Below, one piece after another: positions 17,427-26,974 of a stretch of DNA of 64,000 bases (the stretch's first letter is position 1; every line of letters starts with the position of its first letter). The notes under the pieces were generated by a model. The model saw nothing but the letters and a program-made list of their open reading frames with translations, searched no databases and had not been told where the DNA came from. The position numbers and the translations under genes are program-made. Source of the DNA: Akkermansiaceae bacterium (GTDB lineage: Bacteria; Verrucomicrobiota; Verrucomicrobiia; Verrucomicrobiales; Akkermansiaceae); the NCBI GenBank assembly GCA_903826205.1, contig CAIKDP010000209.1:1-64000 (forward strand), in the 5' to 3' direction.

Positions 17427-19598
17427 TTAGAGCAATTGGCCTAACGGGATTGCCGTGACGTAGTCTCCCGCTTCTGCATCCTTATTCAGCGGTTTCCACA
17501 TGGAAGGATCTTCGTTTATTGCCCGGTAGTATGCTAGTTTCGCCTCCAGAGACTTGATAAACTCACCCTGTTGTTCTGCAGTCCTGGAACCCCACCAGTC
17601 AGCGGATTTCTCCATTAGATCACTTTTGTATGGCAGCCCCTTGATGAATTTTGGGAGTCTGTCCACGAGTGTTTTCGAACGTCCTCCGCTCGCCGATTCT
17701 GCGACAGCTCCCATCACCTGTGTAAAAAAGTCCCCCCCAAGGATCACATTTTTCTTGGCCTCTGCAAGGATCGAGCTCGCCACGGATTGTAGGCTGCTCA
17801 ACTCGTTCTTCGTAATCAGCAACTTTGGTTCAAGGGAGGGAATCGCCGGATTGAGAAGATCCCTGTCAACAACCCACGCAGTGATGTCACGAGGGGCAAC
17901 GACCTGCCCTTGTTTGTTGACGGTTTCGGATACCACTTCCACTTTGGCGGCAGCAAGCAATCCCCGAGCGATGTCCCGAGCCGGGTCGTCCGACGGCTCG
18001 CTTTCAGAAGAATTCTTAGGTGGCGGTTGCAGAGCCAACTCCTCTGTCAAGACATCGAGGATCCTTTTGAAAGGAGTTGTATCCTCAGAAGAAATACTTA
18101 GGAGTGCGGGAGGTCTGTTGCCGTTCTTAGCAAGAACCGTGAACTGTTCCTCGGCACGCGTGTTGAATTTTTTGTGGGCAGGGGTGTTGCCTGGAACCTT
18201 GATAACAATGGAGACGATCTTGACATTCGCATCCGTAGCCAACTGACGGACCTGGGGAGCGTCCAGATTGGAGGCGGCGCCTTCCTTAATGGAGGTATGG
18301 CCCGGAGCGTCGCCGATGAGGACCAGAATGCGGGAACTGGCACGCCACTTGGTCCGCTTGATCGCATCGGTTACACCGGCAAAGACGTCTTCTGGCCACG
18401 AATCATTGGTGAGGGCATTCACCTTGATGCTGGCAAGCTGGTCCGAAAACCCCTTGGGGGACAATAATGACGGCGTGAAGTTTCGCGTCCGATATTGAAT
18501 GTTGCTGAGCCCTGGGTCATCTTGATATCCCCAGAATCCAAGCTTCATACGTCCGGCCACCGTTGGATTTTTATCAATTTTCTGGGCGAGATCCCTAATG
18601 GCTGCAAGGGCACCGTTAACCCATGGTTGCATGCTGCCGGTCATGTCCATCACAAACACCAAGTCAATATCGACGCCCTCCAAGGCGGCAACACCGCTAC
18701 GCTTCTGAGCGGTTTGCTGAACATAGACCTTATCCTGGAGCGTTGTTGCGCCTCGATCTAGACCCGCAGCGGTCACCTTTAGAAGTCGGGCGGGATGACC
18801 TGCAATCTCAGTCTCCTTTGATTCGAGCACTGGCATGATGCGGAGATCCTTGATCTTATAGGGAGGTTCAATGGACAGTACCGGATAGTCGCTCTGAAAA
18901 ACAGATCCGGTTGCGCCCTTGTCTTCGATTTCCTTGTAAGAATTCCCGGCATCAGATGCCAAGCTTTCACTATCCAGTAAATTTTGAAGTCCAGATGCAT
19001 CTCTGAAAAACAGAACCGGCTTGCGGTTGTCAGGGGGGGTGTATTCAACCACCATCGAATGCGGCCAATCCACAGCATCCTCATCAGCAATCCAGCCGAG
19101 CGAGGACTTCAGGTCCTTGCCGACCCGAAGCCAACCTTCCTTCTTTTCGAAAACAAAGAGTCTCTCAAAGTTCTGTGGTTTTTGCGGCAGTTTCTGCTCC
19201 TTGGAGGCAGTCGCATAGAGTGCTGACTTGGGACGAGTTAAAATCTGGCTCACCAGACCCGTCCGTTCATCGGTCAGGGGCCCTATCGGCTTCTGTGGCG
19301 GGGTCTTGGCCGTCGTCTCCGGCCTAGGCGTTGTCTCCGGCCTAGGCGTAGGCTTCGCAGGCGGGGTGAGCATTTTCACGAGGATTAAGAGCGTTAGCAA
19401 CGCTGCCCCACCCAACAGTATGGGCTTGAGCATCCCCCTTATAGCACTAGGCGGCTTGGCCTGCAAACCGACATCAGAGCCACATTCGGGACATGCAAAA
19501 GTCCGCCCCTCTGCTATAAGTATTTGATCCTTAGCATCCGCCTTTGCGCATGCACCGTAGTTCTGGCACCTCCATTGAGTCATAATTTCTGCAGCCAT
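17427..19598 (-). CDS. Membrane VWA-domain protein with zinc ribbon and SH3-like domain
   Basis: The ORF track starts at 19676, but ATG 19598 follows an AAGGAAG ribosome binding site at good spacing and avoids overlap with the tubulin gene. Domains: N-terminal zinc ribbon (WRCQNYGAC ... FACPECG), one membrane segment (about 57-76), Pro/Thr linker with a PRPETT repeat, an SH3-like module (KEGWLRVGKDLKSSLGWI), a presumed beta-rich region, then a VWA domain with an intact MIDAS start (LVFVMDMTGSMQPW) and LGFWGYQDDPG. The VWA part resembles that of PpkA-type type VI secretion regulators. About 200 C-terminal residues are unassigned. VWA domains with MIDAS bind partners through a metal. The protein lies between the tubulin-like GTPase and the ABC pair in the operon. 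Confidence 0.87.
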   Translation of the reverse strand: MAAEIMTQWRCQNYGACAKADAKDQILIAEGRTFACPECGSDVGLQAKPPSAIRGMLKPILLGGAALLTLLILVKMLTPPAKPTPRPETTPRPETTAKTPPQKPIGPLTDERTGLVSQILTRPKSALYATASKEQKLPQKPQNFERLFVFEKKEGWLRVGKDLKSSLGWIADEDAVDWPHSMVVEYTPPDNRKPVLFFRDASGLQNLLDSESLASDAGNSYKEIEDKGATGSVFQSDYPVLSIEPPYKIKDLRIMPVLESKETEIAGHPARLLKVTAAGLDRGATTLQDKVYVQQTAQKRSGVAALEGVDIDLVFVMDMTGSMQPWVNGALAAIRDLAQKIDKNPTVAGRMKLGFWGYQDDPGLSNIQYRTRNFTPSLLSPKGFSDQLASIKVNALTNDSWPEDVFAGVTDAIKRTKWRASSRILVLIGDAPGHTSIKEGAASNLDAPQVRQLATDANVKIVSIVIKVPGNTPAHKKFNTRAEEQFTVLAKNGNRPPALLSISSEDTTPFKRILDVLTEELALQPPPKNSSESEPSDDPARDIARGLLAAAKVEVVSETVNKQGQVVAPRDITAWVVDRDLLNPAIPSLEPKLLITKNELSSLQSVASSILAEAKKNVILGGDFFTQVMGAVAESASGGRSKTLVDRLPKFIKGLPYKSDLMEKSADWWGSRTAEQQGEFIKSLEAKLAYYRAINEDPSMWKPLNKDAEAGDYVTAIPLGQLL

Positions 19599-19632
19599 AG
19601 GACTTCCTTTCAAATGTCTGATTCTCTCAAGA

Positions 19633-22600
19633 TCACCGGGAGACCTGCAGAAACTCGCTTTCTGCACACTCCGCAAAGTGATGAAGCTTTCTTAACCGGT
19701 CATCATTGCCGGCGCTCAGGGTTCGGGCCAAGAGCCTCATTTCGTCGGAAATCCGTTGAAGCAACTCTTTGTTGCCCGCTCCTGCCTTGACTGCTGCGCT
19801 ATTTAATTGTTGCAGGTTATCGAGATCGTTGCGATTGCTACAAATCATCATGGATCCGTCAAAACCATTCCCAAGATCCTTTTGCGGAATGTCATTTGCA
19901 TTGACCATGACTAGTGGGCCATCCCAGCCAAGGCTCTCCCCGTTGTTGCTTTTCGGTCGTACTACACCCAGTTGCATGGCCAAGAGCAGTGACGGGCCTA
20001 CAAGCTCCTCCACAGGAGGCACGAACAGAGCCGGATAGTCCTTCGCGGCCCCCTCTGTGTGTAACTCAATTGTGCGTCTGCGTTGATCCCCATCCCTCAG
20101 GCGTGCTTCATACGTTGCCTTGAGTGTCGCAAGAACTTCGATATATCGCACAGGGAACAATTGGACAAAGCGCAGAATGGTGATTTCATGTCTGCGGGTC
20201 GATCCGGTGTCGATGAAGGCAACCGAGGAGCCATCGGGGACGGAGAGCCGCAAGGTCTCCCGAAGTTGGCTGGCAAACCCCTCTTCAGCCTCAGCATCCG
20301 GCATTAAAATAATCAAATTAACCTTCAGGTTCTGATTTGAATGCTCAGTGCCAGGCCCCTTCTTCTCATGCTCGGCGAGGTTGAATGGCAGGAGACTGCC
20401 GGCTTTCTTGAGGAATTCGTTGAGTTCCTTCCTCATTCTGTCGCTGTCACCGCTGTATCTCTCCTCAAGTTTGTCGATAATACTAACCGATAGCAAGCGA
20501 TTAAATGCACCAAATTCCGGTAATGCCTGATTCGCGCTCGCGTCATAATCTTTCAACGTGGCATGAGAGGACCTGGCAAGGATATCGTGGATCGCACCCG
20601 ACTCCTTGGAGGTGGGCAATGCCCTCAAGCTGAACTGCCCCATCATCAACTGTTCATGGAGTTCATTCCTGGCACGGCGCGACTGAAGATTTTGGAATTC
20701 TCGATTGGAAATAAGAGCATCGACGAATCGCGTCACTTCGTCACCGTTGTACAGCCGGAGACAAACCTTTTCCGTTTCCATGGACTTCTCTTCAGGAGTA
20801 TGGGATATGACACTCTCCTCGCAATGCAACACAGCATCCTTCATTGCCGTGATTGATTTCTTCACGTGGTCATAGGTCCGCAGAAGTTCATTCTGCAAAG
20901 ATCGCGACAAGAGTTGCGAGAATTCCCAGGCCACGACCTTGGTTGAGAGACTGAAGAAAATGATCATACCCTCCTTCCCGGCTTCAAAAATCTTTTGCTT
21001 GTTGGCAGGAAACATGCGGGCCAGCGGACCTAAGTCCTCAAAGCGCTGCATATTGTCCATCCACCGTATCTTTTCTTTTGCTGCTTGTTTGGCCTGGGTC
21101 TCGGTTTGGCGTTGCAAATCCGCCTCCTGCCGTTTCAGGTGTTCACAAAGCGCAAGCAGAATTGCCTCGACTTCGAGTAGGGAGCGTCGCCCGTCAAGCA
21201 GGTCCGCGCACAAACTTGTCTCGATAGCTGCGGAGATGTCACGGGCATACTCGCTGATCCTGTCTTTTTTCCAGTTGAAGTAATCAACGACTCCCTTTTC
21301 ATTCCGGAATTTTGAGCCATACCGTTCCTCACAATGCCGCCTGAGAACGGCGAGCCAATTTCCTTCATTTGTTTCGACAATGTCATCGGAAATCTTACCA
21401 ATGTAAGTCTTCCATTCATCATCAATCGGCTTCCACGACTGTTGATCGTTCTCCGTCTCCGAGCTTGAAAAGCGCTTTTCCAGAAAGAAAGTGGCTCGAT
21501 CCACATTGAGTTTGGCCTGATTCTCGGCAGATCCCACAAAACCTTCGATAACTACAGAGGCTGGTTCGTTTAGAAAGCCCTGTGCCCAATTGTTGTAAAG
21601 CATCTGCCGGAGCGTTTGTCTTGAGAGGGAATAGCCAATATAATCACGGATTTCCTCTTCCGGATAGGAAATCTTCTTGATGCCGAAGGATGCGAAGAGC
21701 CTGCTCCGTTCCGCGGTGACAACGCCACCCTTCATGCTCCCCTCGTGAGAGATTTCCATGTTTTCCCATTCCTGAATGCGACCGATGGTCTGGCCCATGC
21801 CTTGGACTTCTGCTAGAAGCTTCTGATAAATCATTTCTGCCATCAGATCGGGGATCTCCTTGTCCACGTCGAACTTCAGACCATTGCTGTTGTGATCGGT
21901 GACCAGGTAACAGATCTTGAACGGGTCAGAAAGGGATGTCAGCCTCTCGCCGCCACCAATCAAATTGTATGGCTTATAGGCACCAACGCTTAAAGCGTTT
22001 AGCTCCATTAATGCAGCATATCCATTCGCATGATAGTTGCCAGTGTCCCATCCTTGCTTCGGATGCTCGTCCGGCAAGAGAAGATACAAGATGACCGGAA
22101 ACTTCGTTGAATCCTTATATTCCTTACGGATCAGGGAAATTACATCGATAAGAGCACCGCTTCCCGTTCCACCAGCTAGGCCGCTGACAATATGAATCGC
22201 AACTTTGGCCATGGCATTGACCGTCAGGTCACCAATCTTCTGATTGAGCCGGTTCTTAAATTCGGCAGCTTGGCTGGCAAAGAGAAATCTTCCGAGACGG
22301 CGCTTTTGTCCACCCAAAACCTTGGCCCCTCCCTTTCCCAGATTTAGAATCGCGTTCCAATCCTGCGGATCGCCAATCCAAGGAGCAACTGCCGGATAGC
22401 TGTGAATGTCCTCCAAGCGTGCGCCAAGGTCCGCACCCTTGAGTAAAATTTGATCGGGTGGGTTCAGTTGCAGATTCTGTCCCAGAACTTTCCAATCGGG
22501 ATCATTGACTCCCATCAGTTCAGGGCTGGAGTCGATATAAAGGTAGTCGATTTTGGTTCCTTTGGGTGACTGGGAGCGACAATCCCGGTAGATCGTCTTG

Positions 22601-22665
22601 CGAAGATTGCGGATAACCTTTCCGCCGGTACCGCCAAGGCCAATGATCAGATGATTCTCACTCAT
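19633..22665 (-). CDS. Tubulin/FtsZ-superfamily GTPase (Tubulin_2-like)
   Basis: This 1,010-aa protein starts MSENHLIIGLGGTGGKVIRNL. It carries the tubulin signature loop SGLAGGTGSGALIDV at residues 161-175, matching the GGTG(S/T)G phosphate-binding motif of FtsZ and tubulin. The FtsZ-like core spans about 1-370. The remainder is a long, largely helical extension with coiled-coil stretches (QRQTETQAKQAAKEKIRWM). It is far larger than FtsZ (about 400 aa), as is usual for the Tubulin_2 family. Members are thought to polymerise or act as GTP switches at membranes; biochemistry is sparse. It is the central gene of the nine-gene row, flanked by a small membrane protein and the VWA protein. It is not a cell-division FtsZ, to judge by size and context. 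Confidence 0.88.
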   Translation of the reverse strand: MSENHLIIGLGGTGGKVIRNLRKTIYRDCRSQSPKGTKIDYLYIDSSPELMGVNDPDWKVLGQNLQLNPPDQILLKGADLGARLEDIHSYPAVAPWIGDPQDWNAILNLGKGGAKVLGGQKRRLGRFLFASQAAEFKNRLNQKIGDLTVNAMAKVAIHIVSGLAGGTGSGALIDVISLIRKEYKDSTKFPVILYLLLPDEHPKQGWDTGNYHANGYAALMELNALSVGAYKPYNLIGGGERLTSLSDPFKICYLVTDHNSNGLKFDVDKEIPDLMAEMIYQKLLAEVQGMGQTIGRIQEWENMEISHEGSMKGGVVTAERSRLFASFGIKKISYPEEEIRDYIGYSLSRQTLRQMLYNNWAQGFLNEPASVVIEGFVGSAENQAKLNVDRATFFLEKRFSSSETENDQQSWKPIDDEWKTYIGKISDDIVETNEGNWLAVLRRHCEERYGSKFRNEKGVVDYFNWKKDRISEYARDISAAIETSLCADLLDGRRSLLEVEAILLALCEHLKRQEADLQRQTETQAKQAAKEKIRWMDNMQRFEDLGPLARMFPANKQKIFEAGKEGMIIFFSLSTKVVAWEFSQLLSRSLQNELLRTYDHVKKSITAMKDAVLHCEESVISHTPEEKSMETEKVCLRLYNGDEVTRFVDALISNREFQNLQSRRARNELHEQLMMGQFSLRALPTSKESGAIHDILARSSHATLKDYDASANQALPEFGAFNRLLSVSIIDKLEERYSGDSDRMRKELNEFLKKAGSLLPFNLAEHEKKGPGTEHSNQNLKVNLIILMPDAEAEEGFASQLRETLRLSVPDGSSVAFIDTGSTRRHEITILRFVQLFPVRYIEVLATLKATYEARLRDGDQRRRTIELHTEGAAKDYPALFVPPVEELVGPSLLLAMQLGVVRPKSNNGESLGWDGPLVMVNANDIPQKDLGNGFDGSMMICSNRNDLDNLQQLNSAAVKAGAGNKELLQRISDEMRLLARTLSAGNDDRLRKLHHFAECAESEFLQVSR

Positions 22666-22708
22666 ATTTTAATCTTTCAGTTAGGGTGTATTGATGAATC
22701 CTTCAGGT

Positions 22709-23497
22709 TTAGAGAGCCGGGCGATTTGATCTATGCGCGAACCATCCGATAGCTCCAAAAACCAACAGTTGGGTGATGATGAACAGAGCGAGACTGAGCC
22801 TGCGAGTATAAGATGCAACGGGTTCCACCTGCTTCCCGGCAATGTCCTGAAGCATCTTTACCACGACTTCAACACCCCTGGGTGCCATATAGGGTTCCCC
22901 TGGATGTCCTGTGAACCAGACTAGGATGTCTTGCTTAAGAATATCACCTGGAATTTCTCCAGGTGGAGCCAGAATGCTGGCCAGATAGGGGTTTTGAGTG
23001 GTAAATTGCACCAAGGCCGAGTGCGCATAGACAGTTGCGATGGTATTCTTCGTTGTGGGGTTGGTCATCGGGAGAGTGTGAATACTTGAGTCTGTCCTTG
23101 GACTTGGCGAGAGGGTTACCCCTTCTTCCAGGCCGGTTTTTGCTACTGCGTCCCATGCATCCTTGAAGGCATCATCCTGCCATTTTTGTTCGGTCATGGC
23201 TTTCTCTTGCCAGACTGTCAGTCGATTTTTGACAGCCTCCGCAGTATTTTTGGTCGATGCGAAAGTCAGCGCATAAACAACACTGAGCAATGCTGCGAGT
23301 CCACACAGGATCTGAAGGCCAAGCTTTAAATAGAAGCGCTTGTTCCAGAGGCGTGCTGAATACGCGGCGAGCATCCAGCAGATAACGCCTGCGAATGCGC
23401 CTAATACGACCGAGATTGGAAACACGAGAGACCTATCCTTCATGGTGGCGGCGAGGCTTGCCCACCAGAGTTCGAGCAGTTCAACTGTATATTGCAT
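22709..23497 (-). CDS. Three-segment membrane protein of the tubulin/GTPase operon
   Basis: This 262-aa protein has two N-terminal membrane segments (VFPISVVLGAFAGVICWMLAAY; LQILCGLAALLSVVYALTF), an extracytoplasmic or central region of about 140 residues, and a C-terminal segment (LSLALFIITQLLVFGAIGWF) with a short basic tail. No family is recognised. The central region contains FTTQNPYLASILAPPGEIPG and is predicted soluble. It lies between the membrane SUMF1 gene and the tubulin-like gene with gaps of about 40 bp, so it is a plausible membrane receptor or anchor for the GTPase filament (inference). Confidence 0.8.
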   Translation of the reverse strand: MQYTVELLELWWASLAATMKDRSLVFPISVVLGAFAGVICWMLAAYSARLWNKRFYLKLGLQILCGLAALLSVVYALTFASTKNTAEAVKNRLTVWQEKAMTEQKWQDDAFKDAWDAVAKTGLEEGVTLSPSPRTDSSIHTLPMTNPTTKNTIATVYAHSALVQFTTQNPYLASILAPPGEIPGDILKQDILVWFTGHPGEPYMAPRGVEVVVKMLQDIAGKQVEPVASYTRRLSLALFIITQLLVFGAIGWFAHRSNRPAL

Positions 23498-23537
23498 TGG
23501 TTGTTATTGGTTGATTCAAAGAATATTTAGAAAATAA

Positions 23538-25316
23538 TCAATTTCCAGTCCAATCCGCTGGAACGGAGATTGCGACCCTGAAACCGAGTTCCTCTTGTCG
23601 AAATTCCCCAATGCCAGAGGGCATCATCGCCGGAATGGATACCTTGAGAGCTGGGGTAAGGCCGCTTTCAGAAACCGATATATCTCCACCGCGCATCCAG
23701 TCCTCCTTATGGCCAGAGGATTCCACCAAGGTCATCTCCCTTACGTTTCCAAGCATGTCAGTTAGACCTAGTCGGTTAGGGGGCAGGAGCGCAACTTGCC
23801 GCACCTTTCCTTGGGATGACTGAGGACCGGCAAACCACTCAAATTGCGCGATTTTACCTGAAGGATATGCTCCAAAGCGATCATTCCAAGTTGCTCTTCC
23901 CAGTGTTTCGCAGCCTCCGCGAGCCGCATATTCCCATTCAGCGCTTGCCGGCAACCGTATTTGCCCGAACTTGCCGGTTTCACTCTTCGGCAGAATCGCA
24001 TTTTGCCCCAGCCAGATGGAGAACTTTTTGCAGAAATTCTCTGCATCCTCAACCGTTACCAATCGAACGGGCAAAGCTGCATCAGCTTCTATCGATTTTT
24101 CCGGTGCCATGAATTGACTGTACTGCCCAACCGTGACCTCTGTCTTGCCCATCAAAAAGTAGCTCCGGCCGCCATCATCCTTGAATGGAGCGCGAATCTT
24201 GGACTCCGATTGGTCATACTCTTTGAATTTCACATGACCCATGTCTTGGCCAAGGTAGATTTTCCGGAATAGCATGGAGTATCCATTTGGCATAGGGTAA
24301 GATACATCTCCGGCAGACGGCTTGCCTCCACATGCAGCCTCCGAATATGGTAACGGATGCAAATCACCGCGGAAGGGTGCCTTGCCATTAAAATACCAGA
24401 GCAGGCACGGCGCACCGACAAATGTCATGAATCCAAGTGCTAGAAATACCGGTAATTTACCAGAAGAAGTCTCCTCAATCCTGATTCCACTGAGACGTTC
24501 AATTGCTTCGTCCATTCGCTCTTTGTACGGAAGAAGTGTGGAATCCTCGACCGCGAGGGTTTCAAGCTCGCCTTTCGCTTGCATGATTTCCTCCAGCAAT
24601 GCACGGCGTTCGCGATCCTTCTTTATGACGGGTGCGGTGGACCGCATAAGAAGCGTTTCGCAGCCCAGCAAACGCGTGGTTTTCCCAACGTATTGACTCA
24701 AGCCAGGCTCATAGATTGCTGCCTGCGAAGATCCCGCCAATTGCCGCAGATTATCAAGTGTCACCTGCGCAGCCTGCCAATTGCTCTTCTGAAGTTCAGT
24801 TTGGACCTTTGCAACCAGTTCGATAATCTGCACCATCATGCCGTCAGCGGCGGCAGTTGGTTCCCCGAGTTTGGCCCAAAGTTCCAAGGCGTCCGGTATA
24901 CATGAGGTTTTTAGATGCGCGGCCACGGCAGAGACCTTCTCCTTGAGCAATGGATTTTCACGATCCTCCATCCCATTCTTTGCCATTAACAGCACGGGCA
25001 CGTCCCCGGTAAATGCCCTCCAATGGGGCAACTGGTTATCCAGTTCTGTCCGGATAACCTCGACTTCTATACCGTTCGCCAGCCGCTCGCGGATGAATCC
25101 TGATCTCGACTCATAAGATGCAACCTCAAACGAAACACCACTGACCAAAGTTTTCAGATTATCTTTGGCATCCTGATCGCTGGCGAGAGACACCAATTGG
25201 CCCAGCAAATGTCTGGCTTCGCCCTTTCTCTTGGTTAGCAAAGCAGCCCTCACCTGTCCCCTAAGTAATTCGAGGTGTGCGGATGCTGGACTGGAGATGG
25301 ATTCCGACGGACTCAT
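23538..25316 (-). CDS. Membrane-anchored SUMF1-fold protein with helical N-terminal domain
   Basis: Of 592 aa, residues 1-280 are mainly helical and soluble. A membrane segment (LPVFLALGFMTFVGAPCLLWYF, about 285-307) follows, then a C-terminal SUMF1 fold: FLMGKTEVTVGQYSQFM, VRLVTVEDAENFCKKFSIWL, IRLPASAEWEYAARGG, LGLTDMLGNVREM and ELGFRVAI. The topology puts the SUMF1 fold outside the cytoplasm. Many bacterial SUMF1 folds are non-enzymatic ligand-binding domains; no catalytic Cys pair is evident at the GNV/GFR positions, so a binding role is favoured. Only 2 bp separate it from the GAP1-like gene upstream. Confidence 0.87.
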   Translation of the reverse strand: MSPSESISSPASAHLELLRGQVRAALLTKRKGEARHLLGQLVSLASDQDAKDNLKTLVSGVSFEVASYESRSGFIRERLANGIEVEVIRTELDNQLPHWRAFTGDVPVLLMAKNGMEDRENPLLKEKVSAVAAHLKTSCIPDALELWAKLGEPTAAADGMMVQIIELVAKVQTELQKSNWQAAQVTLDNLRQLAGSSQAAIYEPGLSQYVGKTTRLLGCETLLMRSTAPVIKKDRERRALLEEIMQAKGELETLAVEDSTLLPYKERMDEAIERLSGIRIEETSSGKLPVFLALGFMTFVGAPCLLWYFNGKAPFRGDLHPLPYSEAACGGKPSAGDVSYPMPNGYSMLFRKIYLGQDMGHVKFKEYDQSESKIRAPFKDDGGRSYFLMGKTEVTVGQYSQFMAPEKSIEADAALPVRLVTVEDAENFCKKFSIWLGQNAILPKSETGKFGQIRLPASAEWEYAARGGCETLGRATWNDRFGAYPSGKIAQFEWFAGPQSSQGKVRQVALLPPNRLGLTDMLGNVREMTLVESSGHKEDWMRGGDISVSESGLTPALKVSIPAMMPSGIGEFRQEELGFRVAISVPADWTGN

Positions 25317-25318
25317 TG

Positions 25319-26956
25319 CTACCTCCGATCTGTCCTTTCGCTTTGCGACTTGTCGATTTTTAGAGTGCTACAAATTCCATCATGATAAACGCAACCTAGA
25401 AATACGCCAAGGGCCAAGGCAACAATTCCCATAATTGTAAGCAATTGCCACGAATACTGTGATTGAGCCGGAGCGTGCGTTTGGCGCCATAGAGTCGGCC
25501 TGCTATTGGTGATAGTGGGTTTTCTATATAGAGCGTCAATAATCTTATCCTTGCCTCGCAATTCTTCAGCATGTGTTGCAATCTGTTTTCCTTTTTCTTC
25601 AGATGCCTTTGACAATTCACTGGCGATCTTTGACACGGCATAATATAAAACCGTAGCTCGGAACCTCTCTTCTAATATGCGTATGTCGCTCCTATATTGC
25701 TGAATATCAGAAACTATCAATTTATCGAAGCATGGCTGATTAGTCCCGGACTCCGCCGATTTTAGGAGACCTGTCATTGATCTATGTTTACGCGTATATT
25801 CTTCATTAGTCGCATTTGTTGTATATTCAGCCTTATTAATTGCATTCCCAAATTCAGATTTCGATTTATTAATGTATTCTAGGCGGTCCTTGAGAACATT
25901 TTCACAGTCAATCATTTGCAAGGCTGTATCAAACCCCTCAGCAGGTTCCTTATGCTCAATACATGCACGATCCAGCTTCGAGAAAATCTCTTCAATAGTG
26001 GCTCTTAATTCGGTGCGGCATTCCTCAATCTTTGCATCTTGAATTTGCCTTAACTCTCCCAATAGGCGGCAAATTCCCTCCGTTGCCCATTCCTCAGGGT
26101 TTTTAGACCTGGCCACAAGGAGGGATCCGATAGGTTCTCCAATGCGTTGTGTAATTATTGAATCATCCAGTGACTGCCATTCGGTTATGTCAAGGGTTTC
26201 AATATTTCCTGGGCTTTCACCTGTGAGGACTACCCATTGATAAGGATCTGGCCGCTCATTTCGGAGATTCGTGGTAAAAGTGCAATCCCAAGCGTCTGCC
26301 AACGAGGAATCAGGTTCGTCAAGATGGTCCCGATACTTGTTCTCCCCACGCCAGGGATCCAGTGCGATCCATGCCTGATGGAAAAGACACAGCATGTCAG
26401 CGGACTTGAGTTTTCCGGTTTTCCACGTCAGAAGCTTGGCTTGGGGGCTGCTGCCCCTTGGGTAGTCGAAGGCGAGAAGCGGAGCTGATGCGCTGCATTC
26501 CAAAGGAATCGGTGCTTTCAACAAATAGCTAGATATATCCCAGCAGATCTCCTCGTCCTCATCTTCCTTAATCCAGCGAGGTTTTCCGACCCATTTATCC
26601 TTCCATTCAAACCCGAGCATGAACTCGAATGGTGAGATTATACGGCCAGGATGCTGATCCATCCACAGTTTCAGATCTGTTAAACGTAGCGCGATTGTGT
26701 GTGAGACATAACTTGTACGGCCTGTGAAATCGGTTGCCGGAACAGTCCTATTCATGACAGCCCATTTTCCATCGGGATCTTCTATGTGTCTGAATGAGAA
26801 AATCGGATCGCCATCGGCATTAGAGTAATAACCCCAATCACGTGCTTGTTTCTTAATGGGGTCCGGCATGGTGCAGGAGCATTCGACCAATCCTAAGCCC
26901 TGTCGGCTTTCCAAGGTTTCAATGCTGCTGGTGACTATGGCTTGAAGGAGTTTCAT
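25319..26956 (-). CDS. GAP1-N-like GTPase-associated protein, C-terminal membrane anchor
   Basis: The N-terminus (LQAIVTSSIETLESRQGLGL, then RTVPATDFTGRTSYVSHTIA) matches the pattern I recall for GAP1-N domains: an SS...GxG opening and an aromatic-rich TGRxxxxxH block. These are partners of GTPases in predicted bacterial conflict systems. Residues about 280-400 are helical or coiled coil, and a single membrane segment lies near the C-terminus (LLTIMGIVALALGVFLGCVY, about 508-527) with a short basic tail. The gene follows the GTPase gene after 18 bp. The pairing of a GTPase with a GAP1-N-like protein supports the assignment. Confidence in the exact family is moderate because it rests on motif memory, not a profile search. 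Confidence 0.65.
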   Translation of the reverse strand: MKLLQAIVTSSIETLESRQGLGLVECSCTMPDPIKKQARDWGYYSNADGDPIFSFRHIEDPDGKWAVMNRTVPATDFTGRTSYVSHTIALRLTDLKLWMDQHPGRIISPFEFMLGFEWKDKWVGKPRWIKEDEDEEICWDISSYLLKAPIPLECSASAPLLAFDYPRGSSPQAKLLTWKTGKLKSADMLCLFHQAWIALDPWRGENKYRDHLDEPDSSLADAWDCTFTTNLRNERPDPYQWVVLTGESPGNIETLDITEWQSLDDSIITQRIGEPIGSLLVARSKNPEEWATEGICRLLGELRQIQDAKIEECRTELRATIEEIFSKLDRACIEHKEPAEGFDTALQMIDCENVLKDRLEYINKSKSEFGNAINKAEYTTNATNEEYTRKHRSMTGLLKSAESGTNQPCFDKLIVSDIQQYRSDIRILEERFRATVLYYAVSKIASELSKASEEKGKQIATHAEELRGKDKIIDALYRKPTITNSRPTLWRQTHAPAQSQYSWQLLTIMGIVALALGVFLGCVYHDGICSTLKIDKSQSERTDRR

Positions 26957-26974
26957 GAGCTTAAAACGAATATT